Shown: positions 18,091 through 28,201 of the stretch, in pieces
How the letters are laid out: each line of letters opens with the position of its first letter
How positions within the stretch are numbered: position 1 is the stretch's first letter
NCBI RefSeq assembly: GCF_002368395.1
Contig: NZ_AP018254.1
Coordinates: 2,046,001 to 2,110,000 of the forward strand
DNA: 64,000 bases
Reading direction: 5' to 3'
Origin: Calothrix sp. NIES-3974
GTDB taxonomy: Bacteria; Cyanobacteriota; Cyanobacteriia; Cyanobacteriales; Nostocaceae
Program-made: the position numbers and the translations under genes
The notes under the pieces: generated by a model
Seen by the model: only the letters and a program-made list of their open reading frames with translations
What the model was told of the DNA's origin: nothing
Databases searched by the model: none

Positions 18091-20064
18091 ATGTCACAAC
18101 CTACAATCGAGTCGATTTTGCAGGAGAAGCGGATATTTCCTCCCAGTAGCGACTTTTCCCGAACAGCACATATCAAAAGCCTGGAGGACTACCAAAAGCT
18201 CTACGACCAAGCTCAAGCCAATCCGGAAGCATTTTGGGCGGAATTGGCAGAAAAGGAATTACACTGGTTTCAAAAGTGGGATACTGTCTTCGATTGGAGT
18301 AATCCCCCCTTTGGCAAATGGTTCATCAATGGCAAGATCAATATTTCCTACAACTGTCTTGATCGACACCTGACTACCCCCCGTAAAAACAAAGCCGCAA
18401 TTATTTGGGAAGGGGAACCGGGGGATTCACGGACTTTAACCTATGCACAGTTGCACCGGGAAGTATGTCAATTTGCCAATGTTTTGAAAAGTTTAGGGGT
18501 TAAAAAAGGCGATCGCGTCGGTATTTATATGCCGATGATACCAGAAGCCGCCGTAGCAATGCTTGCTTGTGCGAGAATTGGCGCACCCCATAGTGTGGTA
18601 TTTGGTGGTTTTAGTGCTGAAGCATTACGCGATCGCTTAATCGATGCCCAAGCTAAACTGGTAATTACAGCCGATGGAGGTTGGCGCAAAGATGCCATCG
18701 TCCCCCTCAAACCCCAAGTAGACAAGGCTTTAGCAGATAATGCTTGTCCTAGCGTGGAAAATGTCCTCGTGGTGCAACGCACCCAACAGGAGATTTCCAT
18801 GCAAACTGGACGAGACCACTGGTGGCATGAATTACAAAAAACTGCCTCCCCCAACTGTCCTGCGGAAGCAATGGACAGCGAAGATATGCTGTTTATCCTG
18901 TACACTTCCGGAAGCACTGGTAAACCCAAGGGGGTAGTCCACACCACAGGTGGTTATAATCTTTACACCCACATAACCACCAAATGGATTTTTGATTTAC
19001 AGGAAACGGATGTATATTGGTGTACTGCCGATGTCGGTTGGATTACGGGACATAGTTATATTGTGTATGGTCCCCTTTCCAACGGTGCGACTACGGTAAT
19101 GTATGAAGGCGCACCCCGCGCTTCCAACCCCGGTTGCTTCTGGGATGTGATTGAAAAATACGGTGTCAATATCTTTTATACCGCCCCCACCGCCATCCGT
19201 GCCTTTATCAAAATGGGGGATCAACACCCCAAAGCTAGGGATTTATCATCGTTACGCCTATTGGGAACCGTCGGTGAACCCATTAACCCGGAAGCCTGGA
19301 TGTGGTATCACGAAGTTATCGGTGGTGGTAAATGTCCCATCGTCGATACTTGGTGGCAAACGGAAACCGGGGGTATCATGATTACGCCCCTTCCCGGCGC
19401 AATTCCCACTAAACCTGGTTCCGCCACCCGTCCCTTCCCTGGTATCCTTGCTGACATCGTAGACCTGGAGGGCAATCCTGTCGCTGATAACGAGGGTGGT
19501 TACTTAGTGATTAAATACCCTTGGCCAAGCATGATGCGGACAGTATACGGTGATGAAAACCGGTTCCGACGCACCTATTGGGAACATATTCCCCCCAAGG
19601 ATGGCAAGTATCTTTACTTTGCTGGGGATGGCGCTAGACGGGATGAAGACGGTTATTTTTGGGTGATGGGACGGGTTGATGATGTATTAAATGTTTCTGG
19701 ACATCGCCTGGGGACAATGGAAGTTGAATCCGCATTGGTGTCCCATCCGGCGGTAGCAGAAGCGGCTGTGGTGGGGAAACCGGATGAAATCAAGGGGGAA
19801 GAAGTTGTTGCCTTTGTCACATTAGAAGGAACCCATCAACCTAGTGAGGAACTAGCCAACGCATTAAAACAACACGTCGTCCAAGAAATTGGTGCGATCG
19901 CTCGACCAGGTGAAATCAAATTTACCGACGCTCTACCGAAAACCCGCTCTGGAAAGATTATGCGTCGGTTATTAAGAAATCTGGCGGCAGGACAGGAGGT
20001 GTCTGGTGATACTTCCACCCTCGAAGATCGGAGCGTGCTGGATAAATTGCGGGAAGGAAATTAA
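18091..20064 (+). CDS. acs: Acetyl-CoA synthetase (AMP-forming)
   Basis: The 657-residue enzyme of the adenylate-forming superfamily shows A3 motif [19 protein letters not shown], the acetate-pocket region with [15 protein letters not shown]5 [11 protein letters not shown]8 [19 protein letters not shown], and the C-terminal lysine motif [15 protein letters not shown] whose Lys is the usual acetylation target. Length and all motifs match bacterial Acs. It converts acetate, ATP and CoA to acetyl-CoA, allowing acetate assimilation. It is monocistronic, starting at ATG 18091 after a spacer with palindromic repeats. Confidence 0.97.
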   Translation: MSQPTIESILQEKRIFPPSSDFSRTAHIKSLEDYQKLYDQAQANPEAFWAELAEKELHWFQKWDTVFDWSNPPFGKWFINGKINISYNCLDRHLTTPRKNKAAIIWEGEPGDSRTLTYAQLHREVCQFANVLKSLGVKKGDRVGIYMPMIPEAAVAMLACARIGAPHSVVFGGFSAEALRDRLIDAQAKLVITADGGWRKDAIVPLKPQVDKALADNACPSVENVLVVQRTQQEISMQTGRDHWWHELQKTASPNCPAEAMDSEDMLFILYTSGSTGKPKGVVHTTGGYNLYTHITTKWIFDLQETDVYWCTADVGWITGHSYIVYGPLSNGATTVMYEGAPRASNPGCFWDVIEKYGVNIFYTAPTAIRAFIKMGDQHPKARDLSSLRLLGTVGEPINPEAWMWYHEVIGGGKCPIVDTWWQTETGGIMITPLPGAIPTKPGSATRPFPGILADIVDLEGNPVADNEGGYLVIKYPWPSMMRTVYGDENRFRRTYWEHIPPKDGKYLYFAGDGARRDEDGYFWVMGRVDDVLNVSGHRLGTMEVESALVSHPAVAEAAVVGKPDEIKGEEVVAFVTLEGTHQPSEELANALKQHVVQEIGAIARPGEIKFTDALPKTRSGKIMRRLLRNLAAGQEVSGDTSTLEDRSVLDKLREGN

Positions 20065-20118
20065 CGAATTTTGGATTACTCTTCGGTCGATCCCCTAGCC
20101 TAAAGGTATGGCTTTCGC

Positions 20119-20220
20119 CAACGCGTCTATGGATTTTGGATTTTGGATTACTGCTTGTGCATCTACACTATTCCCTACTCCCTATTCCCCGTGAGTTTTA
20201 GGGTCTTGTGAGAAATGCGT
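20119..20220. repeat. Heptamer tract plus half copy of inverted-repeat element
   Basis: GGATTTTGGATTTTGGATTA (TTTTGGA units) is followed by CCCTACTCCCTATTCCCC and GTGAGTTTTAGGGTCTTGTG plus AGAAATGCG. The latter matches the right end of the elements at 13995 and 16672, but no left end is present. Confidence 0.55.
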
Positions 20221-20232
20221 CTACACTACTCC

Positions 20233-20394
20233 CTACTCCCGGTTGACTAAATTGCGTCGCAGCCAAAGTTTATTCAACGCTAGCCACGGTAAAATCGGTT
20301 GAGTTGGTAGATTTTCACTTAGGACTGTAATATTACGATAATCGGGTTCAGGGAGTTTGTATTTGCTTTTGGCGATAACTTTTGGTGATTTCAT
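20233..20394 (-). CDS. Small basic protein (53 aa) coupled to the upstream membrane protein gene
   Basis: ATG at 20394 lies one base past the stop of the 163-residue membrane protein gene, so the two are probably translated together. The product begins MKSPKVIAKSKYKLPEPDYR, has a middle with ITVLSENLPTQPILPWLALN and ends KLWLRRNLVNRE. It is basic (many Lys/Arg), with no membrane helix. The PILPWLAL...LWLRR tail faintly resembles SymE-like toxins, but the similarity is too weak to name it. I do not recognise a family. Coupling and lack of stops support a real gene. Confidence 0.5.
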   Translation of the reverse strand: MKSPKVIAKSKYKLPEPDYRNITVLSENLPTQPILPWLALNKLWLRRNLVNRE

Positions 20395-20395
20395 T

Positions 20396-20887
20396 TTACT
20401 TTGTATAGGGTAAGAAATACACGGAAGCCATGTGCATTAGAGCAATAAGTGCGATACTCCAAGTTGCAACTGCGGCATAGGATAAGGATTGGGATATTTG
20501 ATTTAGTGGTTGTTTATTGTTATTATAAGCTTCCACTAAATTTACCAACATTCGCACTTGATAGTCCTCTGGAGATAGGCTTAAATACTCGGCCAGGATA
20601 TCTGTGTTTTCCAGGTTAGGAGTAATGATAAACTGGCGGGGGATTAAGGCATTAAACAAAAGGGTAAAATTTAATAAAGATAAGATTACTTCCCCGGCTG
20701 AAAATATATTAAACACTGGCAATAGTTTAGATAAAGCTAAAATACTAAGTAAAGCCGTATTGGTTACAAATAAAATATTAATTTGAGTATATAAAAATTG
20801 TCTTTCTTCCTTTTGCTGCTCAATAATCCGCCGTGCATCTTGAGTTGCTAAACTCAAGGTCAGTTGATTGGATGAATGCAATTCCAT
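20396..20887 (-). CDS. Small three-helix membrane protein, PycTM-like topology
   Basis: The 163-residue protein has a charged cytoplasmic N-terminal helix (ARRIIEQQKEERQFLYTQIN), two adjacent transmembrane helices (ILFVTNTALLSILALSKLLP; VILSLLNFTLLFNALIPR), a ~55-residue polar segment (YLSLSPEDYQVRMLV) and a third helix (AVATWSIALIALMHMASVYF). The arrangement (paired helices ending in PR, a polar segment, a last helix) recalls the PycTM/SLATT-type membrane effectors of nucleotide-signal defence systems. No cyclase is nearby and residue identity is low, so this is only a hypothesis. Otherwise it is an uncharacterised membrane protein. The 53-aa gene follows directly. Confidence 0.65.
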   Translation of the reverse strand: MELHSSNQLTLSLATQDARRIIEQQKEERQFLYTQINILFVTNTALLSILALSKLLPVFNIFSAGEVILSLLNFTLLFNALIPRQFIITPNLENTDILAEYLSLSPEDYQVRMLVNLVEAYNNNKQPLNQISQSLSYAAVATWSIALIALMHMASVYFLPYTK

Positions 20888-21134
20888 GAGATTTTATTTT
20901 GGTGGAGGAATTGATTGATTTCTGCTAACGGTAATTCTCGCCAATAATCATCCGATCTACAAGGTAAAATTTTCACATTATTCCGAAATATTACCTAATT
21001 TAATTTGAATTTATTGAGAGTTAATTTCTACAGAAAACAGCAAATATAGTAAAGACAGTATAGAAGAATCGACTCTAGAAAAAGCCTCATGACCCAGGTA
21101 TAGGGATTGTCCGTCAGGAGACAGAAGGTATTTT

Positions 21135-22247
21135 CTATTTAGTCGTTTCTAAAGCCAAAGGATAACTATCTTGAAACCAATCGATGACAGAATTAGCAAT
21201 GGTCTCGTTCCCATCAATTCCTATTTGCTGACTATTTTGTTGCGGTGGATTTAGGGGTTGAGAAATAAAATCCCAATCACCAGCAAAAAACTCATCTGGT
21301 TGAATAATCAGATGCTGGGTATAATTACTAATACCCCGGAGCAAATAAGCAGCTTCCGCAAAATCATCACGGGTGAGGGAAACAATGGGAATACCTAACT
21401 TTGTTGCTTCCGCAAAGGTGCCAAAACCAGGTTTAGAAATAATGCGATCGCACAATGGCATAAAATCTACAGGACGATATTTTTTATCCCTGATTTTTAA
21501 TAGATTTGGTAGTTCGGGTGCAGATGCATCAAAAGTAATAAATTGCCAATCAGGAAAGTTTGCGAGATTTTGATAGGGAATCGCTTGCAAACCCAAACCC
21601 CCAAAGGTTAACATCACCGTTTTTTCCCGTGCAGCTTGAATTGCAAATATTTCCCGTAGCTCCTGGACATCGTATTTAGGAGAACCACCAATCAAACCCA
21701 CATCTTCAATCTGAGTAAAGGCTGACATCGGTTCATGGAAAGGTAATCGAAACAGGCGATCGCATTCACTATAGCACTCACTAATCCAATCTGCTATCTC
21801 CTGAAAATCCTCACCCCAATCACGATAAATGAAATCCCAACCAAAATTACTCACCATCCAACAGGGAATTCCCGCAGCTTTGGCAGTTTTTGCCGCTAAA
21901 AATGGAATATCAGCCAAAATTAAATTAACCTGATTTTGGTAAATATAGTCCACCTCCGCAGCGATAATTTTTTCTTGATGACGGCAAATTTCTAATAGTT
22001 TTTCCTTGGTTGCAACTTGATCCATCCTCAAACTATCCGCTTGTACCACCCCCAAATCATAAGCACGGGGACGCAGAATAAAGTCCCCATCGATGTAACA
22101 TTCCAATAACCAACGTGGTGCTGTTGTCACCAAAATTAATAAAGCCTCTGGAAACAACTTTTGGATAGTATCTACAACCGATGCTGTGCGGGTTGCATGA
22201 CCAAAACCATGATTCGTAATCGCGATATATATTGTGGGACGGGACAT
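21135..22247 (-). CDS. GT-B fold glycosyltransferase-like protein
   Basis: From ATG 22247 (MSRPTIYIAITNHGFGHATR) the protein has 370 residues; the frame extends to 22364 but that stretch overlaps the preceding gene. The N-terminal Rossmann-like start with NHGFGHATR (cf. GHGxGHAxR) and the C-terminal PVDFMPLCDRIISKPGFGTFAEA, with donor-binding GFGTFAE, match GT-B proteins of the MurG/UDP-glycosyltransferase type and the N-terminal domain of L-arabinokinase-like proteins. The cytoplasmic enzyme's donor and acceptor are unknown. It lies 92 bp downstream of the DUF4351 gene on the same strand. Confidence 0.75.
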   Translation of the reverse strand: MSRPTIYIAITNHGFGHATRTASVVDTIQKLFPEALLILVTTAPRWLLECYIDGDFILRPRAYDLGVVQADSLRMDQVATKEKLLEICRHQEKIIAAEVDYIYQNQVNLILADIPFLAAKTAKAAGIPCWMVSNFGWDFIYRDWGEDFQEIADWISECYSECDRLFRLPFHEPMSAFTQIEDVGLIGGSPKYDVQELREIFAIQAAREKTVMLTFGGLGLQAIPYQNLANFPDWQFITFDASAPELPNLLKIRDKKYRPVDFMPLCDRIISKPGFGTFAEATKLGIPIVSLTRDDFAEAAYLLRGISNYTQHLIIQPDEFFAGDWDFISQPLNPPQQNSQQIGIDGNETIANSVIDWFQDSYPLALETTK

Positions 22248-22339
22248 ACAGGAGCAAAATAGGTAATACAGAATCCAGGATACAGTATAAATCTGGGGAA
22301 CACCCTGGAAAACGGAATGTATTGACACTTCGCTCAAAG

Positions 22340-23224
22340 TTATTCCCGTTGCATATTTAACCAAGTCTCCAAATCCTCCACACTCACAAAATCAAGCAAA
22401 GCTTCCCCCAAATTTTCCAACTGCTCGATCGATAATTCCCGCACGCGATCGCCTAACCCTGGATCAATTTCCCCAAACCGACGATTGAGCTGACGCATAA
22501 TTAAACGTTGTTCTCCTTGTTGGATGGCTTGGGCTTTATCCCTTTGGTATAGTGGCTCTAAACGCATAATTAACTCCCGGTCATCCTGATCTAATTCTTG
22601 GTTTATTCTTAAATTTTCCCGCAGGCTGTAAACCAACTCCAGTATTACCTGTTGATAGGGATGATTTAATGGTAACGCCTGTAGTTCTGTAATGGCCTGC
22701 TCTTGAACTTTTCCTCGACCCAAAATCCTCAACCATAAAGTTTCTGGTATTGGCGGTAGTTGGTGTATGACGACGATGGCTGTCCGTAGAGCATCACCCA
22801 GAAAATACACACCAGGGGAAAATTCCTCCTTTGGGTTAGCATTAAAGCTAGATAATACCGTTGCAGATGCGGTTGGGGTCAAAACCCACAGTTTGGGTAT
22901 TATTTCTGGTTGTAGTTTGGTTTTGTTGGTTTTGGCTTCCCGTCGCAGTTTGGCTTTTGTTTCTAATACCTTGACAATACAATCGCAAATTTCATCACTA
23001 GATGCGGGGTTGCGAAATGGCTCCAATATTGCTGGGGATGCCGTAAATTCACCTAATAATCCTAGTATTTCTAAATTCGGATTTGGTTGATTTTTGGGAA
23101 TAAAGCAAATATCGATTTCTTTAATTTCGCTGGATAATTTCTCCGATGGTTTGACCTCTCCATAATTTTTGAGTAATTCTTCCAGGTAGTCTTTGGCAAA
23201 TTGGTCATGTATAAATCGAGTCAT
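22340..23224 (-). CDS. DUF4351 / Rpn-type PD-(D/E)XK nuclease-like protein
   Basis: The 294-residue protein begins MTRFIHDQFAKDYLEELLKN and continues to IKEIDICFIP, the N-terminus of the large cyanobacterial family that couples a putative PD-(D/E)XK nuclease-like fold (EIDICF as the D element, LETKAKLR as a possible E-x-K) with a C-terminal DUF4351 helical tail (LIMRQLNRRFGEIDPGLGDR and VRELSIEQLENLGEALLDF). The tail is clear. Nuclease activity is inferred from family reports of transposase-like Rpn proteins and is not shown here. These genes exist in many copies in filamentous cyanobacteria. Confidence 0.82.
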   Translation of the reverse strand: MTRFIHDQFAKDYLEELLKNYGEVKPSEKLSSEIKEIDICFIPKNQPNPNLEILGLLGEFTASPAILEPFRNPASSDEICDCIVKVLETKAKLRREAKTNKTKLQPEIIPKLWVLTPTASATVLSSFNANPKEEFSPGVYFLGDALRTAIVVIHQLPPIPETLWLRILGRGKVQEQAITELQALPLNHPYQQVILELVYSLRENLRINQELDQDDRELIMRLEPLYQRDKAQAIQQGEQRLIMRQLNRRFGEIDPGLGDRVRELSIEQLENLGEALLDFVSVEDLETWLNMQRE

Positions 23225-23430
23225 TTACTGCTATTTTTGTAGATGCAGATGTTATTATCCGCTAATTTCTTGCTCCTTGAAAATTTACATAATAGAAATG
23301 GGAAGAGTTATTTGCGTCGCTAAACTCGAAAATGACGAGCAGAATTCTTATTTGTCCTCAAATGCATTGAGAATATCTCAAGGGAGTTTCAAAATCATCT
23401 GTTACAGTAAACTCCCCTGCACATAATATC
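23225..23430. other. Spacer upstream of DUF4351 gene
   Basis: No supported gene; AT-rich. Confidence 0.3.
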
Positions 23431-23800
23431 GTTTACGCTAATGTTTGCTACATATTAATGTAAGTTGCTAGTTAGTGCCTCTAAATGTATAGATATGATA
23501 CATAATATCCGCTTTCCTGTATTTTTAGACACGAAAATTTTAGATTTTGTACTTAAAAATCGACATTCTTTTATAACTAGCAACTTGGGTTATTAGGGGC
23601 TGTAACCGTTGATTATTCTAGTTTAATTTATATCAAAGTACAAGAGAATCGATATAAGCCAAATGGACTTTATTTCGACCCCAAAGACTTATATCGTTTA
23701 CGCTAATGGTCGCTACATATCAGGGGGTATAACCGTTGATTATTCTAGTTTCATTTATTTCAAAGTAAAAGAGAATCGATATTACCCGCTTTACTTCCTG
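23431..23800. repeat. Degenerate local duplications (~127-bp offset)
   Basis: TAACCGTTGATTATTCTAG, followed by a TTTAATTTAT/TTTCATTTAT segment and AGAGAATCGATAT, occurs from ~23602 and again from ~23729. GTTTACGCTAATG plus GCTACATAT occurs at 23431 and 23696. The short open frame at 23663-23860 lies in these duplications and is not supported as a gene. Confidence 0.6.
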
Positions 23801-24044
23801 ATGTTTTATGACTTTGTTGAAGAATTCACATTCATTCTATTTTTGGATTTAACCTATTAAAAGTCTCCAAGACTATAAAGATGCTCATACTTGTTATCCA
23901 TATCGTCCAAGTATCCGTAGTCAGTATCATTCAAGCATCCATAATTTGTTGAAGTTTAATCTTCCGAGGATAAGATTAAAGTATATCGGTTTAGTTAAAA
24001 CTAAAAGCCCTGAGTTGCTTAGGCTGGGGAGCCAGTAACAAATA
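23801..24044. other. Spacer downstream of cupin gene
   Basis: No supported gene. Contains short near-repeats of GTATCATTCAAGCATCC/TCGTCCAAGTATCC around 23908-23940. Confidence 0.3.
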
Positions 24045-24488
24045 TCACTCAGGTGGGATAACCATTTTAACTCCGTACTTCTCCAAAATTTCCGGCATTT
24101 TTGGGAGATCCTTCGGTATTTCCCGAATTTTTGTGGACATTTCGATGAAAAATTCATCAATTGACCCTCCAATTGTCCATGCGAGAAATCGGATCGGTTG
24201 ATCAGAATTGTTCCTATAACCATGTATTGTTCCTGCGGGTACATGCACAAAATCGCCAGGTTCGATTGTAAATTCTTCGCTACCTAATTGCATGACCATC
24301 GAACCTTCTAACATGTAGTAGCTTTCCTCTTCTTGTGTATGGGTATGGGGAGGTACAAACCCATCTGGAGGAACATCGACGGTGACAACTGCCATACTAT
24401 TAGGTGAATGGGTAGATTTTAATTTGATACATACCCTATCACTCAATACTTGTACGATTTGACCTTCTTGACTTCGTAATACTGACAT
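24045..24488 (-). CDS. Single-domain cupin protein
   Basis: The 147-residue protein is a cupin. Motif 1 is PPHTHTQEEESYYMLEGSM, with HxHx(n)E metal ligands, and motif 2 is PGDFVHVPAGTIHGYRN, ending in the ligand His. Both metal-binding motifs are complete. Cupins of this size include many oxygenases, isomerases and sensors, and the sequence does not specify one. It lies 88 bp after the NHLM-type transporter gene on the same strand and could be co-transcribed with it, but a functional link is not evident. Confidence 0.88.
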   Translation of the reverse strand: MSVLRSQEGQIVQVLSDRVCIKLKSTHSPNSMAVVTVDVPPDGFVPPHTHTQEEESYYMLEGSMVMQLGSEEFTIEPGDFVHVPAGTIHGYRNNSDQPIRFLAWTIGGSIDEFFIEMSTKIREIPKDLPKMPEILEKYGVKMVIPPE

Positions 24489-24576
24489 TTTGCGACTCCT
24501 CTTTTATGTTTTGATTGGTTAGTTATGAAAATCTTTTTGCTGCAATATATACCTAAAATTTCCCTCATCCAGGCTT

Positions 24577-27561
24577 CTATAATTGCTGTCTCCTAATCAA
24601 CTGGCTAAATAAACCCGGTTGCTGGGCTAATTCGGCAAAACTACCTTGCTGAACTAAGTGCCCATTTTCTAATACATAGATTCTGTCGGCATTGCGGATT
24701 GTACTGAGACGATGGGCGACAACGATGCGGGTGACGTTTAATTTGTCTAAACTTTCGCTGACGATGGCTTGGGTACGGTTATCTAGGGCACTGGTGGCTT
24801 CGTCAAAGAGGAGGATGGAGGGACGCAGTGCCAAGGCACGGGCGATGATTAGGCGTTGACGTTGACCTCCAGAAAGGTTTGTACCTCCTTCGCTGACGAC
24901 GGTGTGCATACCCATTGGCATAGCGGCGATATCTTCGGCTAAACCGGCCATTTTGGCGGCTTCCCAGGCTTCTTCCATTGTCAGGTTGGCGTTACTGGAA
25001 ATGTTTTCAAAGATGGATGCAGACATCAACCGACTGTTTTGCAGTACTACTCCTAGTTGTCGCCGAACTGCACCGATATCTAAACCAGCTAAATCCTGAC
25101 CGTCGTAGCAAATACTACCAGATTCGGGGGTATCAAAGCCGAGGAGGAGCCGAAATAGGGTGGATTTACCGCTACCGGATGGGCCAACTAGGGCGATAAA
25201 TTCACCCCTGTCGGCGCGTAAACTGATATCATCGAGGGTGAGGGGACCGTCGCTACGGTAGCGGAAGATGACATTTTTAACTTCGATGCGTCCGGTGAGA
25301 CGACCGGGGTCTGCTTTGTGGGTATCGATTTCGGGGGTAGCTTTGAGGATGGGTTGAGCGCGTTCCCACATGGGGAGGACTTCGAGGATATCAATGATGG
25401 TGGTGCTGAGGCTGGTTGCACCGCCGATGAATGTGCCAAAGGCTGCGTTAAATGCGAGGAAAGTACCTGTGGAAAAGTTGCCACCATTGGCTTGGGATTG
25501 GAGGAGTAGGTTGGTGGCGATCGCAAAAATGAGGGCTGGGGTGAAGGCGGAAAGCAGGTTGTTAATCACCACTAGGTTGTCTTCAATGTTTTGGGATGAC
25601 ATCATCAGGTGTAGTTGGTGACGGTATTGTTTCCCCCAAAAGGCAAAAGCCCTGGCTTCGGCTCCATCTGTGCGAAATTTAGCTACACCGTTGATGATTT
25701 GTACCATCATCCCAAATAGTTTTCCTTGCATATTCAGCAGGGGACGGACTTTTTTCAGGGTGAGGAGACCGGAAATTATGGTGACGGCAATATTTAACAG
25801 GGCTACCAAGGTGGCTACTAAAGCTAGGGGTACGCTGTAGTAGAATAATAGTCCTAAATTCAGCAGGGAAAAGGAACTGGCGAAGAGGCTTCTAATTAAA
25901 GTGCTACCGATTTTTTGGCGTATCTGCGTAATTACCGAAACCCTCGCACTTAAATCCCCAATGGAAAATTCTCGGAAGAAGGCTGGTTTAAGTTTGAGTA
26001 ATCGATCCCAAACCGCCGCTTGGGTGGTAGTATCGGCAAAGGTTTCCATCCGCATAATCGCCACACCCTGGGTTAATTGGAATAGGGTTGCACCAAGGGT
26101 AGTAGCAATTAAACCACAGGCAATTTGGTAGAGTAGATGGCGGTCGGCATCGGGGATGGCTTGGTCAATTAAAATGGCGGTGGCTTGGGGGGTAATCATT
26201 CCCAGTAGGGTGGTGGCAATCCCCGCAAACAACATTGTCATCAGTTCCTTGTAATGTCCGCGTAGGGCAAACTGGAACAGGGTGAGGAAGCTTTTGATTT
26301 CCGAGGGTAGGGGACGATAAAAGGTGTAAGCGGTGGGTGCGAGGGTTGCCGCCATTTTGCGATCGCATTTACGGCGTTGGTGACGCAGGGGGTCAATCAT
26401 TTCGTAGCGGGTATCGCTTACGGGAATCAAGGCTACAGGACGGTCTTCTTCAATGGTATAAGCTAGCAGGGGACCACTATCCTGTTTCCACCAACCATCC
26501 TTGAGGGTAATGCGACGGACGCGAATTTGGGAAGCACGGGCGATCGCATCGATGGGGTCTCGAACTCGGCGTAAATCCTCCGAATTTGCTGGAGGATTAA
26601 TCGTAATACCCAAAAATCTCCCCACCGCACCCGCAACAAATAGTAGGGCTTCCTCCCGATTCAGCATCTGTCTGACCTTGGGAACCGCAGTTTCCTGGGT
26701 ATTATCAAACACAGTGGCAAAATCATCCAACGTATTGGCGATCGCTTGATTATTTAATCGATCCCGTTGTTGTGATCGCTCTAATTCGGCTTGGTTTTGT
26801 TTCTGCTCGAGTTTGTTAATCCCTTGCAATACCATTGTTTGTAGGCTATTAACCCCCGATAGGAGAATCTCTCCCAAGTTATTGACCTCTGGTCCCGGTA
26901 AAACCGTCAACAAGGCCGCATTAATTTCCAGAATATCCTCTGCTTGCAACCATAAATATGTCTGCAATGGCAGCAAACCCGAATGATTAGTAATCCCTAA
27001 ATCGACAAAACCCAATAAATTCGCCGTACCCTGTAAAACTTTTACCCAAGCCACCTGACCGTGGGGTGGTTGAAACACTTCCCCCGCACCCAACACGCTA
27101 CAACCAGGAACCGTTGCCGGAGTTGGCATGGTCGCCGATGTCACCTCCGCTACCGATGCACCTAAATGGTTGACCCAATTTTCCAGTAACTGGATGGGAG
27201 CAAACTCTTCTGGTTGCAAACTCACCTGCTGTTGAGACGATTTTACTTGTGCAGCAGCTACACACTCACCAAAATCCGAGCGACTGACCAACAATAACTC
27301 ACTTTCTTCCAAAGCCACAGCCAAAATTTGCAACCCGTCCCCCGGAAGTTGCACCCCAAACATCCCCTCCCCAGCTTTCACACTAAATAAATACCGTCGT
27401 CGTCCCTTGGGAGTACCATTTTGCACATTAATTGCAAACAAAGCCCAAGCACCGGATTTGACCAACCAAACCCGTTGACAATCATCAAGTAATAGCGGTT
27501 CATTCCCCTTAAAAAAATAAGGCTCACCCAATGAATTAACCAGACTTTCTTCTACCAACAT
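24577..27561 (-). CDS. NHLM-type peptide export ABC transporter (permease-ATPase fusion)
   Basis: The 994-residue protein has a long ~380-residue N-terminal region with a cyclic-nucleotide-binding-like start (WLVKSGAWALFAIN, FSVKAGEGMFGVQ), an ABC membrane domain (~430-720, beginning LFAGIATTLLGMITPQATAI) and an ATPase with Walker A GPSGSGKST, signature LSGGQRQRLIIARAL, Walker B ILLFDEATSAL and VVAHRLSTIRNA. This matches the NHLM bacteriocin-system ABC exporter of the type lacking the C39 peptidase domain. Such proteins normally work with a peptidase-containing partner, a HlyD adaptor and nitrile-hydratase-like or Nif11-like leader precursors; none is visible here. It would export a peptide across the inner membrane. 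The orphan state is the notable point. Confidence 0.9.
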   Translation of the reverse strand: MLVEESLVNSLGEPYFFKGNEPLLLDDCQRVWLVKSGAWALFAINVQNGTPKGRRRYLFSVKAGEGMFGVQLPGDGLQILAVALEESELLLVSRSDFGECVAAAQVKSSQQQVSLQPEEFAPIQLLENWVNHLGASVAEVTSATMPTPATVPGCSVLGAGEVFQPPHGQVAWVKVLQGTANLLGFVDLGITNHSGLLPLQTYLWLQAEDILEINAALLTVLPGPEVNNLGEILLSGVNSLQTMVLQGINKLEQKQNQAELERSQQRDRLNNQAIANTLDDFATVFDNTQETAVPKVRQMLNREEALLFVAGAVGRFLGITINPPANSEDLRRVRDPIDAIARASQIRVRRITLKDGWWKQDSGPLLAYTIEEDRPVALIPVSDTRYEMIDPLRHQRRKCDRKMAATLAPTAYTFYRPLPSEIKSFLTLFQFALRGHYKELMTMLFAGIATTLLGMITPQATAILIDQAIPDADRHLLYQIACGLIATTLGATLFQLTQGVAIMRMETFADTTTQAAVWDRLLKLKPAFFREFSIGDLSARVSVITQIRQKIGSTLIRSLFASSFSLLNLGLLFYYSVPLALVATLVALLNIAVTIISGLLTLKKVRPLLNMQGKLFGMMVQIINGVAKFRTDGAEARAFAFWGKQYRHQLHLMMSSQNIEDNLVVINNLLSAFTPALIFAIATNLLLQSQANGGNFSTGTFLAFNAAFGTFIGGATSLSTTIIDILEVLPMWERAQPILKATPEIDTHKADPGRLTGRIEVKNVIFRYRSDGPLTLDDISLRADRGEFIALVGPSGSGKSTLFRLLLGFDTPESGSICYDGQDLAGLDIGAVRRQLGVVLQNSRLMSASIFENISSNANLTMEEAWEAAKMAGLAEDIAAMPMGMHTVVSEGGTNLSGGQRQRLIIARALALRPSILLFDEATSALDNRTQAIVSESLDKLNVTRIVVAHRLSTIRNADRIYVLENGHLVQQGSFAELAQQPGLFSQLIRRQQL

Positions 27562-28201
27562 GATTGCGATCGCCCTTTGATGTTACACACATCCTCCTAA
27601 TTCCCCAACCCAGACCAGTCAGGAAATCGCAAGGCTGTTAGAGCTTACTATTTCTGGAGTCAGGGAAGATATGCATTTTTTGTCCTCAAACACCCAAATT
27701 CCGACTTGACACTCCCGCTAACTGGAGGGTTGACAATGGAATTGTTCAGCCTTAAATGCGAGAAATACAATCCATGAAATACCCTTCCCTACAGCGAGTA
27801 ATTGCCATATTCCCACGAAGTCACTTGGCGATCGCGACTGCAACCGCAATATCTTTACTAACTTCCTGCTAAAACTTTCAGGGAATAAGGAGTAGTGTAG
27901 ACGTGTAGCGTCTAGTCTACGACAACGCTGCGCGTACCCGTAGTGTGTAGAAGGAAAATCAATCCTTTACTCAACGCTTACCATTCACTTGTGAGAAACA
28001 CAGATTTTCATATTTCCATCTATCGCAATTATTTGGCTAAATAGATCAATTTAGTGAACTGAGTATGCTTGGATATACATGCTCATCATCATCATTGAAA
28101 ACATGAAAATATCCTAGCTATATTTTCAGTAAATCAGGCTTAAACCTTGAGTAAGGATTTGATTTTATCTCCATCCCTATTCCCTACTCCCCAAAATAAA
28201 T
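27562..28201. other. Spacer upstream of NHLM transporter gene
   Basis: No supported gene over 640 bp. It includes a GTAGCGTCTAGTCTACGACA segment (27905-27945) repeated at ~42980, and a half copy of the TTGTGAGAAA element end near 27990. I saw no small leader-peptide gene for the transporter. Confidence 0.4.

Noticed and set aside
22247-22364. Extended N-terminus of the glycosyltransferase-like protein
   Set aside because: It overlaps the end of the DUF4351 gene, and the conserved family sequence starts at MSRPTIYIAITNHGFG.
23663-23860. 65-codon open frame in the spacer before the cupin gene
   Set aside because: It lies in local DNA duplications, and the duplicated partner is not open in the same way.
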